Assembly: GCA_019112875.1 (NCBI GenBank)
Contig: DXIO01000082.1
Location: forward strand, 1-64,000
Direction: 5' to 3'
Origin: Candidatus Aquabacterium excrementipullorum
Lineage (GTDB): Bacteria > Pseudomonadota > Gammaproteobacteria > Burkholderiales > Burkholderiaceae_C
DNA: 64,000 nucleotides
The translations under genes and the position numbers were made by a program. Shown here in pieces: positions 9,432 through 19,551 of the stretch. How positions within the stretch are numbered: position 1 is the first letter of the stretch; each line of letters begins with the position of its first letter. The notes under the pieces were generated by a model that was not told the origin of the DNA, searched no databases, and saw only the letters and a list, made by a program, of their open reading frames with translations.

Positions 9432-9460
9432 GTGCCCCGGGCCATTCTGGCCAGGGGTGC
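9432..9460 (+). promoter_or_regulatory. rne leader hairpin 2, just upstream of the ribosome site
   Basis: Bases 9432-9444 pair with 9448-9460 across a 3-base loop (TTC); 12 of 13 positions pair, counting two G-T wobbles, with one G-A mismatch. The stem ends 46 bases before the GGAG site. It is the most stable-looking structure in the leader and the best candidate for an RNase E autoregulatory element. Confidence 0.5.
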
Positions 9461-9514
9461 ATCGAGGATTCGCCCGGCACCATCCCGGACGGCCTCGCTG
9501 TCACTGGAGTGCAC

Positions 9515-12481
9515 ATGAAGCGCATGCTGATCAACGCCACGCAGCCGGAAGAACGGCGCCTGGCCATTGTCGACGGACAGAAACTGCTCGATTTCGAAAC
9601 TGAAATCGAAGGGCGCGAACAGCGCAAAGGCAATATCTACAAGGCTGTCGTCACGCGCGTCGAGCCTTCGCTCGAAGCCTGTTTCGTCGATTACGGCGAA
9701 GACCGCCACGGTTTCCTGCCGTTCAAGGAAATCTCCCGCCAGTATTTCAAGGACGGCTCCGACGTCCGTTCGGCCAAGATCCAGGACGCGATCAAGGAAG
9801 GCCAGGAACTGCTGGTCCAGGTCGAAAAGGAAGAACGTGGCAACAAGGGCGCCGCCCTGACCACCTTCATCTCCCTGGCCGGCCGCTACCTGGTGCTGAT
9901 GCCCAACAACCCGCGCGGGGGTGGCGTGAGCCGCCGCATCGAGGGCGATGACCGCGAAGAGCTCAAAGAGGCGATGGACCAGCTCGAGTACCCCAAGGGT
10001 ATGAGCCTGATCGCCCGCACCGCCGGCATCGGCCGCAGTGCCGCCGAGCTGCAGTGGGACCTGAACTACATGCTCAAGCTGTGGTCGGCCATCGACGATG
10101 CGTCCAAGGGCAGCAAGGGCGCCTTCCTGATCTACCAGGAGTCCTCCCTGGTGATCCGCGCCATCCGCGATTACTTCACCGCCGACATCGGCGAGATCCT
10201 GATCGACACGGACGACATCTACGAGCAGGCCAAGCAGTTCATGCTGCACGTCATGCCCGACACGGCCAACCGCGTGAAGCGCTACCGTGACGATGCCGCC
10301 CTGTTCTCGCGCTTCCAGATCGAGCACCAGATCGAGACGGCCTTCAGCCGCACGGTGAACCTGCCTTCCGGCGGCGCCATCGTGATCGACCACACCGAGG
10401 CCCTGGTCTCGGTGGACGTCAACTCAGCCCGTGCCACGCGCGGCAGCGACATCGAGGAAACCGCCTTCCGCACCAACCTGGAAGCGGCCGATGAAATCGC
10501 CCGCCAGATGCGTCTTCGGGACCTGGGCGGGCTGATCGTCGTCGACTTCATCGACATGGAAGAAGGCAAGAACCGCCGCGAGGTGGAGCAACGCCTGCGC
10601 GATGCCCTGCGCTTCGACCGTGCCCGCGTGCAGTTCAGCTCCATCAGCAAGTTCGGCCTGCTGGAGATGTCGCGTCAGCGTCTGCGCCCTGCCCTGTCCG
10701 AAGGCAGCCACATCACCTGCCCGCGCTGCAACGGCACGGGCCACATCCGCGACACCGAATCGTCGGCGCTGCAGATCCTGCGCATCATTCAAGAAGAATC
10801 GATGAAGGACAACACCTCCGCCGTGCACGTGCAGGTGCCGGTGGAAGTGACCTCCTTCCTGCTGAACGAGAAGCGCACCGAGATCACCAAGATCGAGCTC
10901 AAGCAGCGCGTGACCGTGCTTCTGGTGCCCAACAAGCACATCGAGACCCCGAACTACAAGCTGGAGCGTCTGCGTCACGACGACCCGCGCCTGGAAAACA
11001 TCCAGGCCAGCTACACGATGATCGAGGAGCCGGACGACGAGGTGGGCATCACCCGCCGCGAGAAAGCCAAGCCCAAGCAGGAGCCGGTGATCAAGGGCGT
11101 GCTGCCCGACCAGCCGGCCCCCGTGGCCCCGCCCAAGCCCGAGCCCACACCGGCCGCCGTGATCGCCGCGCCCCAGCCGGTGCCCGTACAGCAGGCTGCC
11201 GTCCCGGCTTCCGGCGGCTTCTTTGGCTGGCTCAAGCGCCTGTTCGCAGCGCCTGAGCCCTTCTCTGCCCCTGCCGCCCCCGCACCAGCCGCCGCCCCCG
11301 TGGCGCCGGCCGAGCCGGGCACCGAAGGCAAGGGCCAGGGCCGCAACAACAACCGCCGCGACGGCAACCAGCAACGCCGTGGCGAACGCGGTGAACGCGG
11401 TGAACGCGGTGAACGTGGTGAACGCAGCGAAGGCCAGCGCGGCGGCAATGGTCGCCGCGACCGTGGCGAGCGAGGTGACCGCCCCGCCGGTGAAGGCGAG
11501 GCCCGCGAAGAGCGTCAAGGCCGTGGTGGCCGCCGTGGTGGCCAGCGCGAAGAGCGTGCAACGCAGGAGCTGGCAGCCACCGGTACGCCGGGCGAGCGCG
11601 ACAACCAGCAGCGTGACGGTCAACGCGAAGGCCAGCGCGAAGGCCAGCGTGGCGAAGGCCGCCGCCGCCGTGGTGGCGAGCGCCCATCCCGCGAAGGCGC
11701 CGAAGGCCTGGTGGTGGACACCGCTGACACCACGTTGATCGCCGCTGGCGAGGCTGCCGCCTCTGACGAGGCCGGCTCCGAAGCCCGTGAAGGTCGCGAA
11801 GGTGGCCGCCGCCGCCGTCGTGGTGGCCGTGGCCGTGGCAGCGAGCAGGATGCCGGCAGCGCCGACAACGCCCTGAACGATGACAACCGCGAGCCGCAGG
11901 CCCAGACCGCCGACGAGGCACAGGACGCGAGTGAATCGCAGGCCGTGGGAGAGAACGGCGAGCCGACCGACGAGGAAGGCACCCGTCAGCGCCGCAGCCG
12001 CGACCGCTATCGTCGTGATCGCCGCGAGCGCCGTGACGACGAGGCCCCACGCACCGACGACGCGCTGACCCTGGCTCTGCCCTCCAACGACCAAGGCACC
12101 GGGCCCTTCAGCCTGGCAGCCGAGGCGCCTGCCGCCCCCGTGGCCGAGGCCCCTGTCGTTGCAGCCCCCCCGGCCCAGCCTGTGGTCGTGCAAGCTCCGA
12201 CGCCCGCCCCCGCGCCTGCCCCCTCAGCGCCGGTCGTGCCCGCCTACGAGTTGCCGCTGGCGGATCTGAACGCCCTGGCGGCCGAAGTCGGCCTGGAGTG
12301 GGTGAACTCCGACGTGGACAAGATCCGCGCCGTGGCCGAGGCCATCGCGGCCGAACCGCGCCCCGTGCACGTGCCCCGTGAGCGCAAGCCGGTGGTCGTG
12401 CTGGACGAAGGCCCGTTGGTGCTGGTCGAGACCCGCAAGGACCTCAGCCAGATCAAGCTGCCGTTCGAAAGCGCCGCCTGA
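9515..12481 (+). CDS. rne: ribonuclease E
   Basis: RNase E is the essential endoribonuclease that starts mRNA decay and processes rRNA and tRNA precursors. The 988-residue protein has an S1 domain near residues 37-120 and the catalytic metal-binding aspartates in [13 protein letters not shown] and VDFIDM. The zinc-link CPRC is at residues 402-405, where it joins dimers into a tetramer. The C-terminal ~450 residues are low-complexity. They include a short amphipathic segment ([12 protein letters not shown]) resembling the membrane-anchor helix, arginine-rich RNA-binding tracts with GER tandem repeats, acidic stretches and a Pro/Ala-rich tail. Start at ATG 9515 with GGAG upstream. The scaffold half is divergent, as usual. 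Confidence 0.97.
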   Translation: MKRMLINATQPEERRLAIVDGQKLLDFETEIEGREQRKGNIYKAVVTRVEPSLEACFVDYGEDRHGFLPFKEISRQYFKDGSDVRSAKIQDAIKEGQELLVQVEKEERGNKGAALTTFISLAGRYLVLMPNNPRGGGVSRRIEGDDREELKEAMDQLEYPKGMSLIARTAGIGRSAAELQWDLNYMLKLWSAIDDASKGSKGAFLIYQESSLVIRAIRDYFTADIGEILIDTDDIYEQAKQFMLHVMPDTANRVKRYRDDAALFSRFQIEHQIETAFSRTVNLPSGGAIVIDHTEALVSVDVNSARATRGSDIEETAFRTNLEAADEIARQMRLRDLGGLIVVDFIDMEEGKNRREVEQRLRDALRFDRARVQFSSISKFGLLEMSRQRLRPALSEGSHITCPRCNGTGHIRDTESSALQILRIIQEESMKDNTSAVHVQVPVEVTSFLLNEKRTEITKIELKQRVTVLLVPNKHIETPNYKLERLRHDDPRLENIQASYTMIEEPDDEVGITRREKAKPKQEPVIKGVLPDQPAPVAPPKPEPTPAAVIAAPQPVPVQQAAVPASGGFFGWLKRLFAAPEPFSAPAAPAPAAAPVAPAEPGTEGKGQGRNNNRRDGNQQRRGERGERGERGERGERSEGQRGGNGRRDRGERGDRPAGEGEAREERQGRGGRRGGQREERATQELAATGTPGERDNQQRDGQREGQREGQRGEGRRRRGGERPSREGAEGLVVDTADTTLIAAGEAAASDEAGSEAREGREGGRRRRRGGRGRGSEQDAGSADNALNDDNREPQAQTADEAQDASESQAVGENGEPTDEEGTRQRRSRDRYRRDRRERRDDEAPRTDDALTLALPSNDQGTGPFSLAAEAPAAPVAEAPVVAAPPAQPVVVQAPTPAPAPAPSAPVVPAYELPLADLNALAAEVGLEWVNSDVDKIRAVAEAIAAEPRPVHVPRERKPVVVLDEGPLVLVETRKDLSQIKLPFESAA
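11381..11425 (+). repeat. 9-bp tandem repeat coding Gly-Glu-Arg inside rne
   Basis: Five nearly identical units of the type GGTGAACGC run head to tail and encode (Gly-Glu-Arg)x5 in the RNA-binding region of RNase E. Related but less regular GQREG units follow at about 11617-11650. Such short repeats can change copy number by slippage without breaking the frame. Confidence 0.9.
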
Positions 12482-12513
12482 TGCGCGCAACAGGGTGAGC
12501 CCTGTACCCCCAG

Positions 12514-12540
12514 AAAGCCCGGCCTGTGCCGGGCTTTTTT
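12514..12540 (+). terminator. intrinsic terminator of rne
   Basis: A perfect 10-bp stem AAAGCCCGGC/GCCGGGCTTT with a CTGT loop continues into a T-run. A smaller hairpin (ACAGGG, TGAG, CCCTGT) lies just before it at 12490-12505. Confidence 0.93.
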
Positions 12541-12601
12541 CATGCCTGCGTGCGCCTGCCGCCGCAAAATCACCAGAGGGTTTTACCTATGCGATAGCAT
12601 G

Positions 12602-12630
12602 TTGACGTTAACGTAAAGCATGCGTCTAAT
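12602..12630 (+). promoter_or_regulatory. sigma-70 promoter with overlapping ACGT-core palindromic operator
   Basis: A -35 box TTGACG (12602-12607), a 17-bp spacer and a -10 box TCTAAT (12625-12630) make a near-consensus promoter for the acyl-CoA synthetase gene. The -35 is part of the 16-bp palindrome TTGACGTTAACGTAAA (12602-12617), whose half-sites differ at one position. Palindromes of this kind are described for LiuR-type MerR regulators of acyl-CoA catabolism; assignment to that regulator is inference. Confidence 0.65.
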
Positions 12631-12698
12631 GGCGGCCAACCACGATGAAAAAGGCCGGCGCAGCGTCCAGGCGCCCCACCCGGCACAGGAGAATCCGC

Positions 12699-14573
12699 AT
12701 GGCGCTCCCCTCACTCGCGACGCTGCCCGAAGCACTGGACACGGCATCCCCCTCCCTCAGGCCAGCGCCCGATGGCTTCGTCCCCGCTCCCACGCGGCTG
12801 CTGCAGACGGCCCAGCGGCTGGGCACCCACCCTGCCTACCTGGTGCGCGATGCCCAGGGCTGGCAACCCACCAGTTGGCAGGACTACGCGCGCGAGGTGC
12901 GGCAAGCCGCGCGCGCCCTGCTGAGCCTGGGTGTTCAGCCCGGCCAGGCCGTGGCCATCCTCGGCTTCAACCGGCCGGAATGGGCCGTGATGGCCTTCGG
13001 GGCCATGGCCATCGGCGCCCTGCCCGCCGGCATCTACTGGACCAGCTCCACCAAGGACATCGAGCACGTGCTCAGCCACTCCGGCGCCCCGGTGCTGCTG
13101 GTGGACGACGAAGACCGCCTGCGCAAGGCCCTGGCCTGTCGCGAACGCGTGCCCGGCCTGCGCCACGTGCTGATGATGAAGCTGAGCGGGCCGGCGCCCG
13201 TCGGCACCTTGTCCTGGGAGGGCTTCATGGCGCGGGGCCAGGACAGCAGCCTGGACGCCGAACTGGACGCCCGCCTGGACGCCATCCGCCCCGAGGACGT
13301 CGGCTCGCTGATCTACACCTCCGGCACCACCGGTCCCTCCAAGGCCGTGGTGCTGACGCACGGCAACCTGTCATGGACAGCAGCGGCGCTGCGGCGCACC
13401 GTCGGCGCGACCGAGCAGGACCGCGTGCTGTCCTACCTGCCCTTCGCGCACATCGCCGAGCAACTCGGCTGTCTGCACAACCAGGCCTGCAGCGGCTTCA
13501 CGGTGTATTTCGCGCGGACCATGGAAGAGCTGGGCGATCACCTCAAGGAAGTGCACCCCACCATCTTCTTCGGCGTGCCCCGCGTGTGGGAGAAGATGCA
13601 GGCCGCCATCGAGGACAAGCTCAAGCAGGCCAGCGGCGTCAAGGCGGCGATGGCGCGCTGGGCGCTGGGCGTGGGGCGCCAGTGGCACGCGGCGTCGCTG
13701 GAAGGCCGCGCCCCCGGCTTGGCGTTGACGCTGCAAAAGCGCCTGGCCAGCCGCCTGGTGCACGACAAGGTCAAGACGGCGTTGGGCTTCGACCAGGCCC
13801 GACTGCTGATTTCAGGTGCGGCGCCCATCGCGCCCGACAAGCTGCGCTTCTTCACCGGGCTGGACCTGGTGGTGCGCGAGCTGTACGGCCAGTCCGAGGC
13901 CTGCGGCCCCTCCACCCTGAGCCTGCCCGGGCAGACGCGCCTGGGCTCGGTCGGCAAGGCCCTGCCGGGCACACAGATCCGCATCGCCGACGATGGCGAG
14001 GTGCTGATCCGCGGGCCGCACATCTTCCAGGGCTACGGCGGCCAGCCCGAGGCCACGCGCGAGGCGCTGGATGGCGAATGGCTGCGCAGCGGCGACCTGG
14101 GTCACCTGGACAAGGATGGCTACCTGTTCATCACTGGGCGCAAAAAGGACCTGATCATCACCTCGGGCGGCAAAAATGTTTCTCCGGGCAACATCGAGGC
14201 TGCGCTGATGGACACGCCATTGGTCGAGCACGCCGTGGCGTGTGGCGACGGGCGGCATTTCCTGACCGCGCTGCTGACGCTGGATCCATCGGCGCTCGCG
14301 GCGTTCGCCCAGACCCATGGCCTGTCAGGCAACGGGCCACTGCACGAGCATCCCGAGGTGCTCAAGGCCCTGCAGGCCGCCGTGGACCAGGTGAACGAGC
14401 AGCAGGCCCGCGTGGCGCACATCCGCCGGTTCGCGGTGCTGCGCCAGCCCTTCACGATCGAAGGAGGCGAACTCACAGCCACCATGAAGGTCAAGCGCAA
14501 GGTGGTGATCGACCGCCATCAGGCGGTGATCGAAGGCCTGTACGCCGCCGCGGCGCAGGAGCGCCAGGGCTGA
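12699..14573 (+). CDS. AMP-dependent synthetase / long-chain acyl-CoA ligase
   Basis: This 624-residue enzyme belongs to the adenylate-forming family that activates fatty acids as acyl-AMP and then acyl-CoA. The P-loop-like motif YTSGTTGPSKAVVLTHGN lies near residue 205. Family motifs LYGQSE, GEVLIRGPHIFQGY, SGDLGHLDKDGYLFITGRKKDLIITSGGKNVSP and the C-terminal catalytic lysine region TATMKVKRK are all present. The size and the FAHIAEQLG segment favour the long-chain FadD15/FAA-like branch over acetyl-CoA synthetase. ATG at 12699 is chosen because AGGAGA lies 7 bases upstream; the frame upstream is Arg-rich and probably untranslated. It has its own promoter with an embedded palindrome, so it is likely induced by acyl-CoA or related metabolites. 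Confidence 0.9.
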   Translation: MALPSLATLPEALDTASPSLRPAPDGFVPAPTRLLQTAQRLGTHPAYLVRDAQGWQPTSWQDYAREVRQAARALLSLGVQPGQAVAILGFNRPEWAVMAFGAMAIGALPAGIYWTSSTKDIEHVLSHSGAPVLLVDDEDRLRKALACRERVPGLRHVLMMKLSGPAPVGTLSWEGFMARGQDSSLDAELDARLDAIRPEDVGSLIYTSGTTGPSKAVVLTHGNLSWTAAALRRTVGATEQDRVLSYLPFAHIAEQLGCLHNQACSGFTVYFARTMEELGDHLKEVHPTIFFGVPRVWEKMQAAIEDKLKQASGVKAAMARWALGVGRQWHAASLEGRAPGLALTLQKRLASRLVHDKVKTALGFDQARLLISGAAPIAPDKLRFFTGLDLVVRELYGQSEACGPSTLSLPGQTRLGSVGKALPGTQIRIADDGEVLIRGPHIFQGYGGQPEATREALDGEWLRSGDLGHLDKDGYLFITGRKKDLIITSGGKNVSPGNIEAALMDTPLVEHAVACGDGRHFLTALLTLDPSALAAFAQTHGLSGNGPLHEHPEVLKALQAAVDQVNEQQARVAHIRRFAVLRQPFTIEGGELTATMKVKRKVVIDRHQAVIEGLYAAAAQERQG

Positions 14574-14604
14574 GGCTGAGGCGCCTGCTGCCGGCGCTTG
14601 TCGA

Positions 14605-15729
14605 TCAGGCGGGCAGCTTCGAAAGCGCCTGCTGGTAGGGTGCGTGCAGCATCAGGTCGTCCCAGGGCATGGGCGCGGTCTGCGGCAGCAGGTCCAGGCG
14701 ACGCGCCTCGCTGTCGGCGCTGGGCGTCCACTCGCCATGGGACTGCGCGGCCTGCAGGCCGTCGAGGAGCGCATCCACGGCCGCCCCGCCCTTGAGCGAC
14801 TGGTTGCACAGCAGCACCAGGTCGCAGCCCGCGTTGAGCGCAGCGATGGCGCCCTGCGTGTGACTGCCCGCCACGCTGGCGCCTTCCATGCTCAGGTCGT
14901 CACTGAAGATGGCGCCGGTGAAGCCCAGGCGCGCGCGCAGGATGTCCTGCAGCCAGCGACTGGAGAAGCCCGCGGGCTGGCTGTCCACCTTGGGGTAGAT
15001 CACGTGGGCCGGCATCACGCTGGTCAGCACGGTGCTCAGCCATTCGTAGGGCTTGGCGTCGTCGGCGAGGATGGCCTTGAGACTGCGCTTGTCGACCGGG
15101 ATCTCCACGTGCGAATCGGCCTTGACGAAGCCGTGTCCGGGGAAGTGCTTGCCGCAGTTGGCCATGCCGGCGTGCAGCAGGCCCTGCATCACGGCGCGCG
15201 CCAGCGTGGTGGCCACGCGGGCATCGCCATGGAAGGCGCGGTCGCCGATGACGGTGCTGCCGCCCCAGTCCAGGTCGAGCACGGGCGTGAAGCTCAAATC
15301 CACGCCGCAGGCGCGCAGTTCGGCGGCCAGCACATAGCCGCAGGCGCTGGCCGCGTCCATCGCGGCCATGGCACCGTGGCCGGCGGGCTGTTTGCCGTCG
15401 TTCATCCAGATATCGCCTAAAGCGCGCATCGGCGGCAGGTGGGTGAAGCCATCGGTGCGGAAGCGCTGTACGCGGCCACCTTCGTGGTCCACGCAGATCA
15501 GCACATCCGGGCGAATGGATTTGATCTCGGCGCACAGGGCCGTCACTTGTGCCCGGCTCTGCCAGTTGCGCCCGAACAGGATCAGGCCGCCGGTGAGCGG
15601 GTGTTTCAGGCGACGGCGATCCTCGTCATTGAGGCTCAGGCCTTCGATGTCGAGCACCACGGGGGCGTGGAACACGGATTCCTGCGCGGTGGATGCCAAA
15701 TGGGCGGTGGAGTTCTTCTTGGTGGCCAT
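14605..15729 (-). CDS. nagZ: beta-N-acetylhexosaminidase NagZ (GH3)
   Basis: NagZ removes N-acetylglucosamine from 1,6-anhydro-muropeptides in the cytoplasm during cell-wall recycling; in some bacteria its product signals AmpC induction. The 374-residue protein shows the GH3 NagZ signature: DHEGGRVQR, the flexible catalytic loop GKHFPGHGFVKADSH with its catalytic His, and the nucleophile Asp in FSDDLSMEGA. No signal peptide is seen, consistent with the cytosol. It is the last gene of the lepA-to-nagZ run, 35 bases after acpS. Confidence 0.95.
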   Translation of the reverse strand: MATKKNSTAHLASTAQESVFHAPVVLDIEGLSLNDEDRRRLKHPLTGGLILFGRNWQSRAQVTALCAEIKSIRPDVLICVDHEGGRVQRFRTDGFTHLPPMRALGDIWMNDGKQPAGHGAMAAMDAASACGYVLAAELRACGVDLSFTPVLDLDWGGSTVIGDRAFHGDARVATTLARAVMQGLLHAGMANCGKHFPGHGFVKADSHVEIPVDKRSLKAILADDAKPYEWLSTVLTSVMPAHVIYPKVDSQPAGFSSRWLQDILRARLGFTGAIFSDDLSMEGASVAGSHTQGAIAALNAGCDLVLLCNQSLKGGAAVDALLDGLQAAQSHGEWTPSADSEARRLDLLPQTAPMPWDDLMLHAPYQQALSKLPA

Positions 15730-15764
15730 GGGTGGGTTGACTCGGTGTTGTTCTGGGCAGGGAT

Positions 15765-16163
15765 TCAGGGCGCCTGTGTCTCGACCACGACGAAGGCCAG
15801 AGCATGGTCGACCTCATCGGTGACGGTGACATGGGCCTTCCAGCCCTTGGCTTCGAACCAGGGCAGCAACTCGCCGCGCAGCACGATCTCCGGGCGGCCG
15901 CTGGCGGCGTTGAGCACCTGCACGTGGCGCCAGGTCATGGGCCAGCGCATGCCCAGGCCGATGGCCTTTGAAAAGGCTTCTTTCGCGGCAAAGCGCGTGG
16001 CCAGGTAGCGCAGGCCGCGCGCCGGCACACGGGCCGTTCGCTGGCGGTACACCAGCAACTCGTCGGGGCCCAGCACCTTCTCGGCGAAACGCTCACCCTT
16101 GCGCGCAAGCGTCGCCTGGATGCGGCGGATGTCGCACAGGTCGGTGCCGATGCCGACGATCAT
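15765..16163 (-). CDS. acpS: holo-[acyl-carrier-protein] synthase
   Basis: AcpS transfers 4'-phosphopantetheine from CoA to the serine of acyl carrier protein, making it active for fatty-acid synthesis. The 132-residue protein has the two metal-binding motifs: IGTDLCDI with Asp8, and [13 protein letters not shown] with Glu62. Its start overlaps the pdxJ stop by 4 bases (ATGA), as in E. coli where pdxJ-acpS are also paired. Its substrate AcpP is encoded at 29.4 kb in this window. Confidence 0.96.
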   Translation of the reverse strand: MIVGIGTDLCDIRRIQATLARKGERFAEKVLGPDELLVYRQRTARVPARGLRYLATRFAAKEAFSKAIGLGMRWPMTWRHVQVLNAASGRPEIVLRGELLPWFEAKGWKAHVTVTDEVDHALAFVVVETQAP

Positions 16164-16981
16164 GGCCGGCGGCTCCGCGCGATCTCGGCCTTGAAATCGC
16201 CGATGGCCTGGCGCAGGCCCACCACCAGCGCATGGCCGATCAGGGCATGGCCGATGTGCAGCTCCAGCACCTCGGGCAGCGCAGCGACCAGGGCGGCGCT
16301 GCTGGTACGCGTCTGGGGCGGCATCCAGGGCATGGCGGGGCCGGTGTCGCTCAAGGCCAGGCCGTGGCCGGCGTGCGTGCGCAGGCCCAGCGAGCCGGCA
16401 TGGCGCAGGCCGCGCACCAGGCGGTCCAGTTCGGCCTGAACGGTAGCCTCATCCTGCGCCCACCAAGCATTGGCCAGGGCACCGGTGTGCAGCTCCACGC
16501 AGGCTGCGCCAGCCTCGGCCGAGGCGTCGATCTGGTCCAGATCCGCACCGATGAACAGGGATACGCGGCTGCCAGCCGCGGCCAGGCGCCCACAGGCATC
16601 CTTGACGCGGGCCAGTTGGCCACGCACGTCCAGACCGCCCTCGGTGGTGACCTCCTGGCGGCGCTCGGGCACCAGGCACACGTGCTCGGGCTGGATGCGC
16701 TCGATCAGGGCGACCATCTCGTCGGTCACGGCCGCCTCGAAGTTCAACGGCGCCTTGATGTGCTCTTTCAGCCGCGCGACGTCATCGTCACGGATGTGGC
16801 GGCGGTCTTCACGCAGGTGGAAGGTGATGATGTCCGCGCCGGCCTCCACGGCCACCTGGGCCAGGGCCACCGGGTCAGGGTAGAGGCCGCCGCGCGCATT
16901 GCGCACCGTGGCCACGTGGTCGATGTTGACCCCCAGCAGCGCGGCGTGGGTGTCGGTCCATTGCAAGGGTGAAAGGCTCAT
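16160..16981 (-). CDS. pdxJ: pyridoxine 5'-phosphate synthase
   Basis: PdxJ condenses 1-deoxyxylulose 5-phosphate with 3-amino-2-oxopropyl phosphate to form pyridoxine 5'-phosphate, the last ring-forming step of the vitamin B6 pathway. The 273-residue TIM-barrel protein shows [31 protein letters not shown] with the catalytic His, [25 protein letters not shown] and HAGHGL. There is an insertion around residues 200-225 ([17 protein letters not shown]) compared with the short E. coli enzyme. The open frame continues far upstream across recO, but ATG at 16981, overlapping the recO stop as ATGA, gives the family's N-terminus. Confidence 0.96.
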   Translation of the reverse strand: MSLSPLQWTDTHAALLGVNIDHVATVRNARGGLYPDPVALAQVAVEAGADIITFHLREDRRHIRDDDVARLKEHIKAPLNFEAAVTDEMVALIERIQPEHVCLVPERRQEVTTEGGLDVRGQLARVKDACGRLAAAGSRVSLFIGADLDQIDASAEAGAACVELHTGALANAWWAQDEATVQAELDRLVRGLRHAGSLGLRTHAGHGLALSDTGPAMPWMPPQTRTSSAALVAALPEVLELHIGHALIGHALVVGLRQAIGDFKAEIARSRRP

Positions 16982-17742
16982 GTCTGCTGCAGGTCGATCA
17001 TCAACTGCCGCGTGCGCAGCGGCTGCGGCCCTACATGATAGTGAAGGATGCCGCGCAGCACCGTGCGCAAGTCGGACGAGCCCAAGGCGCAGGCCTGCAG
17101 CAGCGGCTCGGGCAGACCGTCTGAATCGGGCTCGAAGGCCGGCTGCAGCACGGATTCGAGCTGCCGCATCAGCCAGCCCGGCAGCGTGGCGTCGTCGGCC
17201 TGGGCCTCGCACACCCCCAGCTCGGGGTGCAGGGTGTAGAGCACGTCGTCCTCGACCGCCTGGCCGCTGGCGCTGTGCAGCGACAGGTCCGGCAGGTGGC
17301 CCAACTGGCGCAGCACCATCAACTCGAAGGCGCGCAGGGCCGCATGGAGCGTGCCGGGCAAGGTCAGGGCCGGCAGCAGCTCCGCATAGGCATCGAACAG
17401 GCGTGGCAGATGGTCGTGGCGCGGCAGCAGGCGCATCAGCAACTCGTTGGCGTAAAAGCCCGGCAGCATCGCCGCCCCCCCCGGCCAGGCCGGCCCGCCG
17501 GCCCATTCGGCCTGGCGCATCAGCCACACCTCCACATCCTGCCCCTGCTTGGCACCAAAAGCCACCGACAGACGCTGAAACGGCAGCAGCACCGGCCGCA
17601 ACTGCGAATACGGTCGCTTGGCGCCCTTGGCCACCGCCACCACGCGGCCATGCGCGCGGGTGAACAGGTCCAGGATCAGGCTGGACTCGCTCCAGTCATG
17701 GCTGTGCAGCACGAAGGCCGCGGTGGCCGCGCGTGTCTTCAC
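16978..17742 (-). CDS. recO: DNA repair protein RecO
   Basis: RecO works with RecF and RecR to load RecA onto SSB-coated single-stranded DNA. The 254-residue protein has the N-terminal OB-fold region ([35 protein letters not shown]) and the helical C-terminal domain with [14 protein letters not shown] and [15 protein letters not shown]. The E. coli-like form lacks zinc cysteines, and only scattered Cys are seen here. It starts with an ATGA overlap to era and ends with an ATGA overlap to pdxJ, so it is fully embedded in the rnc-era-recO-pdxJ unit. Confidence 0.94.
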   Translation of the reverse strand: MKTRAATAAFVLHSHDWSESSLILDLFTRAHGRVVAVAKGAKRPYSQLRPVLLPFQRLSVAFGAKQGQDVEVWLMRQAEWAGGPAWPGGAAMLPGFYANELLMRLLPRHDHLPRLFDAYAELLPALTLPGTLHAALRAFELMVLRQLGHLPDLSLHSASGQAVEDDVLYTLHPELGVCEAQADDATLPGWLMRQLESVLQPAFEPDSDGLPEPLLQACALGSSDLRTVLRGILHYHVGPQPLRTRQLMIDLQQT

Positions 17743-18761
17743 TCGTAGCCGTAGGTGCGCAGGCGCGCGTCGTCATCGGCCCAGCCGGAGCGCACCTTCA
17801 CCCAGATCTCCAGGAAGACCTTGGTGTCCAGCAGCCGCTCGAGCTCGGTGCGGGCCTCGGTGCCGATGCGCTTGAGTCGCTCGCCCTTGTCGCCGATCAC
17901 CATGCCCTTGTGCGAATCGCGCTCGACCACGATGGACGCGGCGATGCGCAACAGCGGCCGGCCATTGGGCTTGTCCGAAGGCTCCTCGGTGTAGGTGTCG
18001 ATCACCACGGTCGAGGTGTAGGGCAGTTCGTCGCCTGTCAGGCGGAACAGTTTCTCACGGATGATCTCGCCGGCCAGGAAACGGTCGGTGCGGTCGGTCA
18101 GTGCCTCTTCGTCGTACCACCAGGCCTGCTGCGGCAGATAGGGCCGCACGATGCCGGCCAGGCGGCGCACGTCGTCGAGCTTCTGCGCCGACAGCGGCAC
18201 GAACTCGGCGAAAGGATGGTGCGTCTGCATCTGCTGCAGCCACGGCAGCAGATCGGAGCGCAGCTTGACCGCATCGAGCTTGTTGGCGATCAGGAAGACA
18301 GGCTTGTCCTTGGGCATCAGGGCCAGCACCTTGGCATCGTCCGGCCCGAAGCGGCCAGCCTCGACCAGGAACAGCACGACATCCACATCGGACAAGGTGG
18401 CCTGCACCGTCTTGTTGAGGTTGCGGTTCAGCGCGGCCGTGCCCTTGACGGTGTGCCGCGTCTGGAAGCCCGGCGTGTCGATGAACACGAACTGGCTGTC
18501 GCCCTCCGTGCGGATGCCGGTGATGCGGTGGCGCGTGGTCTGCGCCTTCTTCGAGGTGATGGACACCTTCTGGCCCACCAGCGCGTTCATCAGCGTGGAC
18601 TTGCCCACGTTGGGGCGGCCCACGATCGCCACCAGGCCACAGCGCTGCTCGGACGCGGGCACCTGGCTCGCGCCATCGCCCTTCTTGGCCAGGGCCAGAT
18701 TGGCCAGCATGGCATCCAGATCGGGGTTGTGGTCGGGCGCGTCGTTCTCGGGCGTGGACAT
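17739..18761 (-). CDS. era: GTPase Era
   Basis: Era is an essential GTPase that binds the 3' end of 16S rRNA and checks 30S subunit maturation. The 340-residue protein carries G1 GRPNVGKS, G2 around TTRHRITG, G3 DTPGFQ and G4 NKLD, then a KH domain with the typical [13 protein letters not shown] loop. It has a ~40-residue N-terminal extension compared with E. coli (301 residues). The long open frame reaches back into rnc; ATG at 18761 is used because it gives a normal N-terminus soon after the rnc stop. Era directly follows RNase III, its usual partner. Confidence 0.96.
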   Translation of the reverse strand: MSTPENDAPDHNPDLDAMLANLALAKKGDGASQVPASEQRCGLVAIVGRPNVGKSTLMNALVGQKVSITSKKAQTTRHRITGIRTEGDSQFVFIDTPGFQTRHTVKGTAALNRNLNKTVQATLSDVDVVLFLVEAGRFGPDDAKVLALMPKDKPVFLIANKLDAVKLRSDLLPWLQQMQTHHPFAEFVPLSAQKLDDVRRLAGIVRPYLPQQAWWYDEEALTDRTDRFLAGEIIREKLFRLTGDELPYTSTVVIDTYTEEPSDKPNGRPLLRIAASIVVERDSHKGMVIGDKGERLKRIGTEARTELERLLDTKVFLEIWVKVRSGWADDDARLRTYGYE

Positions 18762-18813
18762 GGGGTGCAATCGGAGGGAACAAGGAGAGACGGCCCGCGG
18801 CCGTGAAATCAGA

Positions 18814-19551
18814 TCAGGAAGCGTCGGTGGCCTGAAGGCGCTCCAGCGCTTGTTGCGCAGCCACCTGCTCGGCCGCGCGGCGGGAGGCACCCTCGCCGCT
18901 GACCGACCAGCCGTGCGAGGCCAGTTCGCACACCACCACGAAAACCTGGGCGTGGGCCTTGCCTTTCGTGGCCTCGATGCGGTAGCTGGGCAAAGGCAGT
19001 TTGCGCCCTTGCAGCCATTCCTGCAAGGCGGTCTTGGCGTCCTTGCGCCAGACCTCGGAGGTGGTCTCGGCCACCAGCGGCTCGAACAGCCGCAGCACCA
19101 GGGCGCGCGCCGCGTCGAAGCCGCTGTCCAGGTAGACCGCGCCGATGATGGCTTCCAGCGCATCGGCCAGGATCGACGGGCGCTGGGCCCCTCCGCCCTT
19201 GGCCTCGCCCTCGCTCATGCGAAGCACCTCGGGCAGGCGCAGGCCCACGGCCAGCTTGTGCAGGGTGTCCTGGCGCACCAGGTGGGCGCGTACGCGGGTC
19301 AGGTCACCTTCATCGTTGCGGTCGAACTGCCGGTACAGCAGATCCGACACCGCCAGGTTGAGCACGGAATCGCCCAGGAACTCCAGACGCTCGTTCTGCT
19401 CGGCGCCAAAGCTCTTGTGCGTCAGGGCGCGGCGCAACAGGCCACTGTCGGTGAACTGATGGCCCAGGCGCGCCTGCAGCGCATTGAGAGGATGGGCTGC
19501 GGCGGATCCGTGTGGGGACGACGGCTCCGCGGCGGCCCCGCGGCGTGTCAC
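18814..19551 (-). CDS. rnc: ribonuclease III
   Basis: RNase III cuts double-stranded RNA, separating pre-16S and pre-23S rRNA and processing some mRNAs and sRNAs. The 245-residue protein shows the signature [21 protein letters not shown], the second acidic catalytic patch [15 protein letters not shown], and a C-terminal double-stranded RNA-binding domain ([20 protein letters not shown] ... [17 protein letters not shown]). The N-terminal ~18 residues are an Ala/Ser/Pro-rich addition. It overlaps the DUF4845 gene by 4 bases. Confidence 0.97.
   Translation of the reverse strand: MTRRGAAAEPSSPHGSAAAHPLNALQARLGHQFTDSGLLRRALTHKSFGAEQNERLEFLGDSVLNLAVSDLLYRQFDRNDEGDLTRVRAHLVRQDTLHKLAVGLRLPEVLRMSEGEAKGGGAQRPSILADALEAIIGAVYLDSGFDAARALVLRLFEPLVAETTSEVWRKDAKTALQEWLQGRKLPLPSYRIEATKGKAHAQVFVVVCELASHGWSVSGEGASRRAAEQVAAQQALERLQATDAS

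Larger units (their letters stand above)
8822..9514 (+). other. long rluC-rne divergent region, containing the RNase E leader
   Basis: There is no credible gene in these 693 bases; the open frames have poor composition and no ribosome site. The region holds two strong hairpins (annotated separately), a perfect 12-bp palindrome GGGATATATCCC at 9042-9053, and the rne ribosome site GGAG at 9506-9509. In E. coli, rne has a long structured leader that RNase E itself cleaves to control its own mRNA. The length and hairpins here suggest the same logic, by inference only. No clear -35/-10 pair was found: a TATAAT at 8804-8809, inside rluC, lacks a matching -35. Confidence 0.6.

Noticed and set aside
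10424-12193. 589-residue open frame antisense to rne
   Set aside because: High-GC shadow of RNase E; low-complexity Ala/Gly/His-rich translation, no ribosome site and no family resemblance.
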